DNA from: Paenibacillus flagellatus
GTDB taxonomy: Bacteria > Bacillota > Bacilli > Paenibacillales > NBRC-103111
Assembly: GCF_003217775.1 (NCBI RefSeq)
Contig: NZ_QJVJ01000008.1
Span: 310,001-374,000 of the forward strand
Direction: 5' to 3'
DNA: 64,000 nt
Part shown: one piece after another, positions 16,849 through 24,629 of the stretch
Layout: the number at the start of each line of letters is the position of its first letter
Numbering within the stretch: position 1 is the first letter of the stretch
Program-made: the position numbers and the translations under genes
Notes under the pieces: generated by a model
Database searches by the model: none
Seen by the model: the letters and a program-made list of their open reading frames with translations, nothing else
Told to the model about the DNA's origin: nothing

Positions 16849-18588
16849 TTGAAATTACGCAGCAGCGAATGGTTCGAGAATGAAAACGCGGAGCTGACGT
16901 TTCAGCACCGCTCCGCGATGAGGGCGATGGGCCATAACCCGGAATCGTTCGTCGGCAAGCCGATCATCGGCATTTTCAACACGTGGAGCGACTTCAACAG
17001 CTGCAATTACCCGCACCGGGAGCTTGTCGAGCACGTGAAGCGGGGCGTGCTGCTCGCGGGCGGCTATCCGATCGAGCTGCATACGATTACGACGCCGGCG
17101 GACTTCATGAAGCCGTCCGACCTCATGTACCGCAACCTGCTCTCGATGGACCTCGAGGAGAGCATCCGTTCCCAGCCGATCGACGGCGTCGTGCTGCTGT
17201 GCGAATGCGACAAGACGGTACCCGGCCAGCTGATGGGCGCCGCCAGCTGCGATTTGCCCGCGCTGCAACTGGCCGCCGGCCATCGCTCCTCGGGCAGCTT
17301 CCGGGGGAAGACGGTCAACTACGGCACCGACCTGTGGAAATACTCGGACGATTATAAGGCGGGACTGCTCTCCGAGGAGGAGTGGCGGGAGCTGGAGCGG
17401 TCGATCTCGTGCAGCTTGGGCGGCTGTCCCGTCATGGGCACCGCCTCGACGATGAAGAGCCTCTCGGAGATGCTCGGCATGATGCTGCCGGGCACGTCGA
17501 GCATCCCGGCGACGCACGCTTCGCGCAAAATCGCCGCGGAAGCGACGGGCAAGCGGATCGTGGAGATGGTCCGGACCGGCCTGACGCCGTCCAGGCTGAT
17601 GACCGAAGCGGCGTTCCATAACGCGATCAAGCTGCTCGCGGCGATCGGCGGATCGACGAACGCGGCGCTCCATCTGACGGCGATCGCGGGACGGCTCGGC
17701 ATCCGCATTCCGATCGAGCGCTATGCGGAGCTGACCGAGGACGTGCCGCTCATCGTCAATTTGCAGCCGAGCGGATCGCACAGCATGGACGATTTTTACA
17801 AGGCGGGCGGATTGCGGCGGGTCATTCGCAATCTGCTGCCGCTGCTCGATACGTCGTGCCTGAGCTGCACGGGCGAAACGATCGGCGCGACGTACGGCGG
17901 AGACGCGCCCGGCGAGGCGGCAGGGGAAGAGGACGACGTCATCGCAGCGCTGGAGGCGCCGTTCAAGAAGCAGTCCGGCTTGGCGGTGCTGAAGGGCAAC
18001 CTGGCGCCGGGGGGCGCCGTCGTCAAAAAGTCGGCCGTCTCTCCCGAGCTGTTCCGCCATCGCGGCCGGGCGGTCGTCTTCGAGGATTACGCCGATATGC
18101 TGGCGCGCATCGACAGCGAGGAGCTGGACGTTGCGCCGGAGAGCGTCCTCGTCTTGAAAAATTGCGGCCCCGTCGCGATCGGCATGCCCGAATGGGGCTC
18201 GATCCCGATTCCGCAAAAGCTGCTTCGCCAAGGCGTCCGCGACATGGTCCGGATCAGCGACGCGCGGATGAGCGGTACGAGCTACGGCGCGGTCGTGCTG
18301 CATGTCGCGCCCGAGGCGGCGGTCGGCGGCCCGCTGGCCGTCGTGCGGGACGGGGACTGGATCGAGCTCGACATCGAGCGATCGACGCTCCGTCTCGAGC
18401 TGGACGATGCCGAGCTGGCGAGCCGGATGGCCGAATGGCGGCGGCCGGAGCCGCGGCATAAGCGGGGCTATCCGCGCCTGTTCGCGGAGCATGCGCTGCA
18501 GGCGCCGGAAGGGTGCGACCTCGACATTTTGCGGCCGGAGACGAAAGCGGACGCGGCGTTCGTGCCCCCGGTCGTCGGACGGGGATAA
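16849..18588 (+). CDS. IlvD/Edd-family dehydratase, sugar-acid ([2Fe-2S]) type
   Basis: 579-residue dehydratase. Three cysteines at 52 (SCNYPH), 120 (CECDKTVPG) and 193 (CSLGGCPVMG) are spaced 68 and 73 residues apart, the spacing I recall for the [2Fe-2S] ligands of L-arabinonate/D-xylonate dehydratases. The MGTASTM motif follows, and ARMSGTSYG carries the serine expected as catalytic base. Sugar acids are therefore more likely substrates than the isoleucine-valine pathway dihydroxy acid. TTG start with AAGGGGAGA upstream. It has its own regulated promoter and is followed after 47 bases by an M20 hydrolase. Neighbouring ilv genes are absent, which agrees with a catabolic role. Confidence 0.85.
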   Translation: MKLRSSEWFENENAELTFQHRSAMRAMGHNPESFVGKPIIGIFNTWSDFNSCNYPHRELVEHVKRGVLLAGGYPIELHTITTPADFMKPSDLMYRNLLSMDLEESIRSQPIDGVVLLCECDKTVPGQLMGAASCDLPALQLAAGHRSSGSFRGKTVNYGTDLWKYSDDYKAGLLSEEEWRELERSISCSLGGCPVMGTASTMKSLSEMLGMMLPGTSSIPATHASRKIAAEATGKRIVEMVRTGLTPSRLMTEAAFHNAIKLLAAIGGSTNAALHLTAIAGRLGIRIPIERYAELTEDVPLIVNLQPSGSHSMDDFYKAGGLRRVIRNLLPLLDTSCLSCTGETIGATYGGDAPGEAAGEEDDVIAALEAPFKKQSGLAVLKGNLAPGGAVVKKSAVSPELFRHRGRAVVFEDYADMLARIDSEELDVAPESVLVLKNCGPVAIGMPEWGSIPIPQKLLRQGVRDMVRISDARMSGTSYGAVVLHVAPEAAVGGPLAVVRDGDWIELDIERSTLRLELDDAELASRMAEWRRPEPRHKRGYPRLFAEHALQAPEGCDLDILRPETKADAAFVPPVVGRG

Positions 18589-18635
18589 GAGGAAGAGAGA
18601 ACGGCTTATTTTCACGGAGAAAAGAGGGGCGGACC

Positions 18636-19808
18636 ATGACAGCGGATCGGCTGGAACGGGTTGACGCGGAGCGGATCGTGCGGGACACGCTGGAGCTCGT
18701 GCGCATCCCGAGCGTGACGGGCAACACCCGCCGGATGGCGGACCGGTACGAGCAAATGCTGCGGGAAGTCGGATGCAAGGTGGACCGGTACGAGTTCGTG
18801 CCGGACAATCCGACGCTGGTGGCGGTTTACGGCGATGGCGAGGATGGGCCGGCGATTTTGTTCAACGGCCATATGGACGTCGTTCCGCTCGGCCATGCCG
18901 AGGCGGAAGTGAAGGACGGCCGCGTGTACGGCCGCGGCACGTGCGACATGAAAGGCTCGCTCGCGTGCATGCTGGAGACGCTGCGGGTGCTGAACGAATC
19001 GGGCGAGCGTCTGCCCGGCCGGCTGCTCGTCGTCGCCAACAGCCTGCATGAAAGTCCGGGCGGGCGCGGCGAAGACTTGATCGCCTTGACGGAGCGGGTG
19101 CCGCTGAAGGCCGACGCGGTCGTCGTCATGGAGGGCGCTACGACCGAATGCACCGTCGCCCAGCTCGGATCGGCGACGTTCGAAATCGAGATCGAGCGCG
19201 ACGGCGAGCCGTGCCATCAGCTGCATGCACCGGACGGCACGCCGCACCCGATATCGATCGCGGGCGACGTCGTCGCGCTGCTCGACCGGTGGAACGCGGA
19301 GCTGGCGAGCCGTTATATCGAGGATATCGGGTATGCGTCGTATTTCGTCGGCTCGATTCATAGCGGACAGTTCTACAATCAGCTGCCGAACAAAGCGACG
19401 CTCGTCGGGGTGCGGCGGTACGACCCGCTGGAGACGTTCGAGGACGTGGAGCGCGCGACGAGGAGCGGCTTGGACGAGCTGGCAGCCCGGCACGGCGTGA
19501 CGATCCAGCTCGATATGCAGAAGGTGCGGGACGGCTACCGCATCGACAAAACCAGCGAGGCCGTCGCCGCCCTTCGCCGGGCCGCGGTCGCGGTGCGCGG
19601 CGTCGAGTTTCCTTCCGTCGGCAAAAAGCTCGTCACCGACGCGGGCATTCTCGCCAACGCGCTCGGCGTGCCCGCCTTGTGCCACGGACCCGATCAGCGC
19701 ACCGCTCACGGCGACGTGGAGTACGTGGAGATTCGCGAGCTGGAGATGACCGCGCAAGTGTACGTGCGGTTTATCCGGGAATTCATGAATGCGAAAGCGG
19801 CCCGTTAA
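18636..19808 (+). CDS. M20-family (ArgE/DapE-like) metallohydrolase
   Basis: 390-residue zinc-dependent amidohydrolase. First metal motif NGHMDVVPLG (His79, Asp81), bridging Asp in GRGTCDMKG, then the region that normally carries the Glu-Glu general base and ligand. Here it reads NSLHESPGGRG with one Glu, so the active site is atypical. A C-terminal His in DQRTAHGDVEYV supplies the last ligand. ATG with AAAGAGGGG upstream. It lies 47 bases after the dehydratase gene with no terminator between, so the two are probably one operon. Substrate likely an N-acylated or peptide-like compound. Ended by a strong terminator that overlaps the stop codon. Confidence 0.87.
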   Translation: MTADRLERVDAERIVRDTLELVRIPSVTGNTRRMADRYEQMLREVGCKVDRYEFVPDNPTLVAVYGDGEDGPAILFNGHMDVVPLGHAEAEVKDGRVYGRGTCDMKGSLACMLETLRVLNESGERLPGRLLVVANSLHESPGGRGEDLIALTERVPLKADAVVVMEGATTECTVAQLGSATFEIEIERDGEPCHQLHAPDGTPHPISIAGDVVALLDRWNAELASRYIEDIGYASYFVGSIHSGQFYNQLPNKATLVGVRRYDPLETFEDVERATRSGLDELAARHGVTIQLDMQKVRDGYRIDKTSEAVAALRRAAVAVRGVEFPSVGKKLVTDAGILANALGVPALCHGPDQRTAHGDVEYVEIRELEMTAQVYVRFIREFMNAKAAR

Positions 19809-19826
19809 GGGCCGCTTCGCGCTTTT
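19796..19826 (+). terminator. Terminator overlapping the M20 stop codon
   Basis: GCGGCCC (19797-19803), five-base loop containing the stop, GGGCCGC (19809-19815), then TTCGCGCTTTT. Confidence 0.7.
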
Positions 19827-19888
19827 GGGGGGGGCGTTGTTTCCTTGTCGGCGAGTTTCGGTATAAATAATTTTTCCGTATGCCGGGC

Positions 19889-19917
19889 TTGCTGAATCGA
19901 AATCCATACCATATAAT
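19889..19917 (+). promoter_or_regulatory. Sigma-A promoter of the leader / CD3324 region
   Basis: TTGCTG (19889-19894), 17 bases, perfect TATAAT (19912-19917). Transcription would start near 19924, at a small hairpin TTACC/GGTAA (19925-19939). Confidence 0.75.
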
Positions 19918-19972
19918 TGTAATGTTACCAAAACGGTAAGCAATCGACTAAGGTGAAAGGAGGCGTTCGGCA

Positions 19973-20017
19973 ATGCAAAAGTTTGTCAACGAAGCAGTAG
20001 AGGTGTCCAGCTTTTAA
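19973..20017 (+). CDS. 14-residue leader peptide candidate
   Basis: ATG at 19973 is preceded by AAAGGAGG, a near-ideal ribosome site, and encodes MQKFVNEAVEVSSF before TAA. It starts about 50 bases after the predicted transcription start and ends about 58 bases before an intrinsic terminator, the position expected for an attenuation or stalling peptide. It has no homolog that I recognise, and no run of one amino acid that would point to a specific amino-acid signal. Confidence 0.4.
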   Translation: MQKFVNEAVEVSSF

Positions 20018-20075
20018 CCGAATACGACCTGAACTAACCTTCACCTGATGCGCACAATACATGAGACGACACAGG

Positions 20076-20103
20076 CACGATGCGGGTTATCGTGTTTTTT
20101 TGT
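20076..20103 (+). terminator. Intrinsic terminator inside the leader
   Basis: CACGAT (20076-20081), seven-base loop, ATCGTG (20089-20094), then eight T. It would end most transcripts from the promoter at 19889 after about 180 bases unless anti-terminated. Confidence 0.75.
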
Positions 20104-20183
20104 TCCCTTTTTTCGGGAATAATCCGCCGCTCGCGGCTGACCGGACGACGGCGTCCGGTCCATTCTAATGAGGAGGTGAAACG

Positions 20184-20291
20184 ATGAAAGCGCTCATTTC
20201 TGTTGCAGTTGGGTCGGTTTCGGCAACAAACAATCATGAGGAGGTTTTCATCAATGAGTTACAAGAACGGAAAGGATTTTCTTCCGCCTAG
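20184..20291 (+). CDS. 35-residue ORF overlapping the CD3324 gene start (doubtful)
   Basis: ATG at 20184 follows a strong AGGAGGTGAA and encodes 35 residues ending 38 bases inside the CD3324-family gene, in another frame. The start of the frame is mildly hydrophobic (MKALISVAVGSVSA). It may be a coupling ORF whose translation opens the downstream ribosome site, or merely a by-product. I recognise no family. Confidence 0.3.
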   Translation: MKALISVAVGSVSATNNHEEVFINELQERKGFSSA

Positions 20292-20544
20292 CTTATTGAA
20301 GGAACTGCAAAACTACATTCAAGGCGAGCTTGTCTATATACCGAAAATCGGGCAAACCCGGGCCGGCTGGGGCGAAAACAACGGAACGCGGAAGCTGATC
20401 GAGAAGCGCAACCGCGAAATTTATCAAATGTACAAAAGCGGTACGACGGTCGTCGAGCTGATCCAGCGCTTCCATCTGTCCGAGGACAGCATCCGCAAAA
20501 TTATCGTCAAAACCCGGGAGCTCGTACAGAACGTGGCCAAATGA
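20254..20544 (+). CDS. CD3324-family small DNA-binding-like protein
   Basis: 96-residue protein of the conserved CD3324 family of Firmicutes: MSYKNGKDFLPPSLLKELQNY at the N-terminus, then QTRAGWGENNGTRKLI, then a helix-turn-helix-like C-terminus (TVVELIQRFHLSEDSIRKII). The function is not established; the C-terminal half looks like a small HTH that could bind DNA. GAGGAGG (20237-20243) supports the ATG at 20254, rather than the longer in-frame start at 20203. It has a complex leader upstream and a strong terminator downstream, so it is a single-gene transcription unit. Confidence 0.85.
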   Translation: MSYKNGKDFLPPSLLKELQNYIQGELVYIPKIGQTRAGWGENNGTRKLIEKRNREIYQMYKSGTTVVELIQRFHLSEDSIRKIIVKTRELVQNVAK

Positions 20545-20573
20545 AGCAAGACGTCAACCGTCTTGCTTTTTTT
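20544..20573 (+). terminator. Terminator of the CD3324-family gene
   Basis: AAGCAAGACG / CGTCTTGC with a short loop, then a run of seven T; begins at the stop codon. Confidence 0.88.
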
Positions 20574-20609
20574 CTTTCGGCATCACACTCGAACCGAGGG
20601 AGGCATTCG

Positions 20610-21026
20610 ATGATTCGCGTATTCGTGTACGGGACGCTGTTGACGGGCGAGACGAACTACGGAGTGGCGGCGCCGTACGTCCGGTCCGCCGAGCCCGGCG
20701 GGGTGTACGGACGTCTGTACGACGCCGGGGCTTACCCCGCGCTCGTCCTTGGCGAGGGCGGGGACGAGGCCGGCGGCGCGGTCGTGCAAGGCGAATGGTT
20801 TACGGTAGACGAGGAGGGACTTGCCGCGATGGACGAGCTGGAGGAGTATGTCGGACCGGGCGATCCGCGCAACGACTACGAGCGGGTGACGGTGACCGAC
20901 GTCGACGGTGTCCGGACCGGATGGGCGTACGTCTGGACCGGCTCGCGGGGCTTCCCCGAAATCCGCTCCGGCTCTTGGCGGGCTCACCGGGCCGCCGCCT
21001 CGGAGCGGGCGGGCCAAACGGAATAA
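20610..21026 (+). CDS. Gamma-glutamylcyclotransferase-like (AIG2/GGCT fold) protein
   Basis: 138-residue GGCT-fold protein. The substrate loop YGTLLTGETNY near the start and the acidic segment MDELEEYVGPGDPRNDYERV, which carries the probable catalytic Glu, are both present, followed by the usual AYVW strand. Such enzymes release 5-oxoproline from gamma-glutamyl compounds. That would link functionally to the 5-oxoprolinase genes 5 kb upstream, although the two are not in one operon. GAGGGAGG precedes the ATG. Single gene with its own terminator. Bacterial members may act on other gamma-glutamyl amines. Confidence 0.87.
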   Translation: MIRVFVYGTLLTGETNYGVAAPYVRSAEPGGVYGRLYDAGAYPALVLGEGGDEAGGAVVQGEWFTVDEEGLAAMDELEEYVGPGDPRNDYERVTVTDVDGVRTGWAYVWTGSRGFPEIRSGSWRAHRAAASERAGQTE

Positions 21027-21062
21027 GGCGCTGCGGGACGAGCTCCGCAGCGCCTTTTTTTT
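21025..21062 (+). terminator. Terminator of the GGCT gene
   Basis: AAGGCGCTGCGG and CCGCAGCGCC form a strong stem followed by eight T. Confidence 0.9.
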
Positions 21063-21194
21063 CGGATCGCAAGCGGCAGCGCCGACCTTGAAGCTCCTAT
21101 TTTTATTGGCGTTGGCCGATACAACGGCGAAGGCGGATGCTATAATGGGAAGACGCGGATTTGCGATATTTGTCGAATGAATGGGGAGAGCTTG

Positions 21195-21572
21195 ATGGGG
21201 AATCGGAAAATTTTGCTGGCGGACGACGAAACGGCGCTCCGCTTTCTGCTCACCGAGACGTTGGCGGACGAAGGCTACGTCATTACGGAAGCCGAGGACG
21301 GCGAGCAGGCGACGGCGAAGCTTGCGGCGGAGCCGTACGATCTCGTCATTCTGGATTACATGATGCCGGAGAAAACCGGCGTCGACGTGTGCGCTTGGCT
21401 GCGCGGCTCGGATTCGCCGAACCGGGACATTCCGGTCGTCCTGCTGACCGCCAAGGCGCTCGAGAAGGATAAGGAAAAAGCGATGGCGGCGGGCGTCACC
21501 TCGTATATCGTGAAGCCGTTCAGCCCGCTGGCGCTGATCGGCGTCGTGAACGGCTTGCTCGAGCGCGGCTAA
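21195..21572 (+). CDS. Single-domain response regulator (CheY-like receiver)
   Basis: 125-residue stand-alone receiver. Acidic pocket ADDE, phospho-acceptor Asp in LDYMMPEK, switch Thr in VLLTAKA and Lys in IVKPFSP are all present, so it should be phosphorylated normally. There is no output domain, so it is a phosphate carrier or a protein-protein switch. The ATG at 21195 follows GGGGAGAG; an in-frame ATG at 21177 lacks a ribosome site. It begins a three-gene signalling operon with the hybrid kinase 27 bases downstream. Confidence 0.92.
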   Translation: MGNRKILLADDETALRFLLTETLADEGYVITEAEDGEQATAKLAAEPYDLVILDYMMPEKTGVDVCAWLRGSDSPNRDIPVVLLTAKALEKDKEKAMAAGVTSYIVKPFSPLALIGVVNGLLERG

Positions 21573-21599
21573 TCGCCCGGGGCGGACAGGAGCGGATTC

Positions 21600-24500
21600 A
21601 TGATCATTCGAACGAATAGCGTTGCCATGAAAGTATCCCGGTGGATCGGGGCGGTCGTACTGGCGTTCGCCTTACTCGTCACCGCCGCCGGCTTATATGT
21701 AAACCGCCATATTTCGGACGGCCGGGAGAAGCTGGAGCGGAACGTGGCGGACCAGCAGCTCGTCCAGACGCTGTACGCCGAATCGCAGTCGGTCGTCTCC
21801 GATTTGCGGGCGTATTTGGCGTTCGGCCGCGACGAATTTCTGACCCAATTCATGGAGAAGCGGAAGCGGCTCGACGCCGGGCTCGCCGAAGCGGCCGGGC
21901 ATTTCGACAGCCGCGGCTACGGCGAAACGTTCGCGGACGAATGGAACGCCATTCGCCGGTCGTGGTCGAGCTACGTCCAGACGAGCGATACGGTCATTGA
22001 CCTGAAGAAGCGCGGCGATATGGACGAAATCGCCAACATGTCGCGGACGAGCACAACCTCCAGCGTCAACGACATGGCCCAGCACTTCGGCAGCATATTG
22101 GCCGGCCAAAGCGAAGCGGTGGACCGGCTGCTCGAAGACAACCGGAAGCGGACGGAATCGCTCGTCTGGCTGTCCGTCCTCGTCGTCGCCGGTGCGGCGA
22201 TGATGGGCTGGATGCTCGTCCGGTATTTGCGCCGGACGGTGCTCGCCCCGGTGGTGGAGGCGGATACGGCCGTCAACCGGATCGCCGGCGGCGAATACGT
22301 CGAGGTGACGCCGAGCGGACGCAACGACGAGCTCGGCCGGCTCATGCGCGGCATCCACTTCATGTCGAACGAGCTGAAGCGGCGCCACGTGGCGCTGCAG
22401 GAGACGAACAAGGAGCTGACGATGCAGCGGGATTTGCTGGAGGCGCAAAACGAGGAAATTACCGCCCAGCAGCTCGAGCAGCAGGAGATGCTGCTCAAGC
22501 TGACCGACCGGGAGCGCGAGCTGGAGCTGATCAATACATACCAGGAGAAGCTGACCGGCTTCGTGGAAATGAAATCGTTTCTGCACCACTCGATCGCGGC
22601 GCTTCTGCAAGCGCTTCGCCAAGACGCGGCCGTTCTCGTCGCGCCGAATCCGGAGACGGGCGCATACGACGTCGTGTATTCATACGGCTACCCGCCCGGA
22701 GCGCTTCCTTCCTCTTACGGCGAGCTGTTCGGACCGGGCCGGCGAGTCTTGGACGAGAAGCAGCCGATCTACCGCAAGCGAACGCTTGCGTCCGACGAGA
22801 GGGGCATTCACGGCGGCTACGATACGGCGCTGGATCAATATTACCCGCTGCTCGACGAGCATTCGCAGGTGATCGGCCTGCTGCTCCTTACCGCATACGG
22901 CGCATGCGACACGAACGACGCGCTGCTGCGGCAGACGAAAGGGCTCGTGCGCCAATTCGCGCTCGCCTATCTCGCCCAGACGACGAACGAGGAACGTCGC
23001 AGACAGGCGTATTTGCTCGAGGAGCTGAACGAGGAGCTGTCCCAGGAGCGGGACGGCTTGCAGCAGCAGCGCGACCTGGTGCGCCGGATCATCGAGTCGA
23101 TCCACGAGGGGATGATCATGTGCGACGCCGCGGGCCGCATCGTCTTTTCCAACAGGCGGATGGACGAGCTGTTCGGCTTCGACCGTTTCGCGGCATCGAA
23201 CATCCGCGATTTTTGCCGGCATTTGGAGGAGTTTTGCCCGCACAAATCGCAGCTGTGCGATTTTACGGAGGCGGTCATGAGCGGCTCGCTCGACCAGCTG
23301 CAGGAACGGTTCACGCACGTCCGCGAAGACGGGCGCGAGGACCATTTCGAGCTGTACGTCAGCTCGATCGCGGACCCGATCGACAATACGCGCAGCTTTC
23401 TGTTCGTCTTCCGGGACCGGACCAACGAGGAGCTGGCCGACGAAGCGAAAAACGAATTCATCAGCATCGTCTCGCACGAGCTGCGCACCCCGCTCGCCAG
23501 CGTCCTCGGCTTCATGGAAATTTTGCTGAACCGCGACGTTCCGAAAGAGAAGCAGCACAAATATATGGAGACGATTTACAAGGAAGCGAACCGTCTGTCC
23601 AACCTGATCAACGACTTTCTCGACCTGCAGCGGATGGAATCGGGGAAGCAGTCGTACCACATGGTGCCGACCGACGTCTCGGCGCTCGTCCACGACGTGG
23701 CGGAGCAATGGCATGGGAAGCAGGGACACCGGATCGAGCTGGAAGCCGAGCCAGGCCTTCTCGTCACGGCCGACGTCGACCGGCTGACGCAGGTGATGCA
23801 CAACTTGATCAGCAACGCGGTGAAATATTCGCCGGGCGCGGACAAGGTCGCCGTATCGGTCCGGCGCGAAGGGGAGGACGCCGTCATCGAGGTGCGGGAT
23901 AGCGGACTCGGCATTCCGGACGACGCGAAGGAGAAGCTGTTCAACAAGTTTTACCGCGTCGACAACTCCGACCGCCGCCAGATCGGGGGAACCGGTCTCG
24001 GCCTCGCGATCGTCAAGGAAATCGTCGATTCCCACCGGGGCACGCTGTCGTTCGACTCGGAGCTCGGCCGCGGCTCGACGTTCCGGGTTCGGCTGAAGAC
24101 GTACCGCGTATCGGGTCTCGGCGGTAAGGTCGTCGTGCTCGAGGACGACGACAACTTGTCGAAGCTGATCGCCGTCGCGTTCGAGAAGCTGCAGGTGCCG
24201 ACGGTGCAAATCCGCAGCGCCGAGGACGCCATCCTGTCGCTGCGCGAGCCGGGGAACCGGCCTCCGCTGCTGTGCATCGTGGACATCCAGCTCGAAGGCG
24301 CCAAGTCGGGCTGGGACTTTATCGCCGAGCTGCTCGCCCGTCCCGACTGCTCGCACACGCCGGTCATCGTCTCGACGGTGCTGGAGCCGCCGAAACATTT
24401 CCTCGAGACGGACACGGAAAAATATTTGCGCAAGCCGTTCACGGTCGACCGGCTGCTCGAGCTCGCGTCGGGCATGCTGGAGAGCCGGCCGGACCGGTCT

Positions 24501-24629
24501 CCGCCCGTCGTCTTCCCCGTGCAGGACGAAGCGGCGATCGCCAGCACGCTGCTGGAGAAAGGGATCCGCGTCGCGGACTTGAAGATCAAGAAGGATATTA
24601 TCGAAGTGGAAGTGAAGAAGGATGACTGA
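21600..24629 (+). CDS. Membrane hybrid sensor histidine kinase with C-terminal receiver
   Basis: 1009 residues. Order: TM1 (about 13-32), helical extracellular region (33-190), TM2 (about 193-213), HAMP (216-270), coiled coil, GAF-like domain (about 320-460), PAS domain (about 495-610, with two cysteines in HLEEFCPHKSQLC), HisKA with His626 in SHELRTPLASVLGF, HATPase_c (DSGLGIP, GGTGLGLAIVKEI), and a receiver from about 842 with phospho-Asp near 895 (CIVDIQLEG) and Lys in LRKPF. AGGAG precedes the ATG. The last eight bases overlap the start of the diguanylate cyclase gene, so translation is coupled. The built-in receiver and the downstream HPt domain form a multistep phosphorelay. Confidence 0.94.
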   Translation: MIIRTNSVAMKVSRWIGAVVLAFALLVTAAGLYVNRHISDGREKLERNVADQQLVQTLYAESQSVVSDLRAYLAFGRDEFLTQFMEKRKRLDAGLAEAAGHFDSRGYGETFADEWNAIRRSWSSYVQTSDTVIDLKKRGDMDEIANMSRTSTTSSVNDMAQHFGSILAGQSEAVDRLLEDNRKRTESLVWLSVLVVAGAAMMGWMLVRYLRRTVLAPVVEADTAVNRIAGGEYVEVTPSGRNDELGRLMRGIHFMSNELKRRHVALQETNKELTMQRDLLEAQNEEITAQQLEQQEMLLKLTDRERELELINTYQEKLTGFVEMKSFLHHSIAALLQALRQDAAVLVAPNPETGAYDVVYSYGYPPGALPSSYGELFGPGRRVLDEKQPIYRKRTLASDERGIHGGYDTALDQYYPLLDEHSQVIGLLLLTAYGACDTNDALLRQTKGLVRQFALAYLAQTTNEERRRQAYLLEELNEELSQERDGLQQQRDLVRRIIESIHEGMIMCDAAGRIVFSNRRMDELFGFDRFAASNIRDFCRHLEEFCPHKSQLCDFTEAVMSGSLDQLQERFTHVREDGREDHFELYVSSIADPIDNTRSFLFVFRDRTNEELADEAKNEFISIVSHELRTPLASVLGFMEILLNRDVPKEKQHKYMETIYKEANRLSNLINDFLDLQRMESGKQSYHMVPTDVSALVHDVAEQWHGKQGHRIELEAEPGLLVTADVDRLTQVMHNLISNAVKYSPGADKVAVSVRREGEDAVIEVRDSGLGIPDDAKEKLFNKFYRVDNSDRRQIGGTGLGLAIVKEIVDSHRGTLSFDSELGRGSTFRVRLKTYRVSGLGGKVVVLEDDDNLSKLIAVAFEKLQVPTVQIRSAEDAILSLREPGNRPPLLCIVDIQLEGAKSGWDFIAELLARPDCSHTPVIVSTVLEPPKHFLETDTEKYLRKPFTVDRLLELASGMLESRPDRSPPVVFPVQDEAAIASTLLEKGIRVADLKIKKDIIEVEVKKDD

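Larger units (their letters stand above)
19951..20160 (+). promoter_or_regulatory. Structured 5' leader of the CD3324-family gene
   Basis: AGGTGAA (19951-19957), which abuts the AAAGGAGG ribosome site of a tiny ORF, can pair with TTCACCT (20040-20046). A terminator follows (20076-20103), and then a perfect 9-bp hairpin GACCGGACG/CGTCCGGTC (20139-20160) just before the next ribosome site. Together these look like a regulated leader, possibly translation-dependent attenuation. I do not recognise it as a named riboswitch. Confidence 0.45.

Noticed and set aside
16849-18588. Naming the dehydratase ilvD
   Set aside because: The cysteine spacing and lack of branched-chain genes favour a sugar-acid dehydratase.
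18636-19808. Assigning the M20 gene as argE or dapE
   Set aside because: The catalytic Glu pair is altered, and neither arginine nor lysine genes are nearby.
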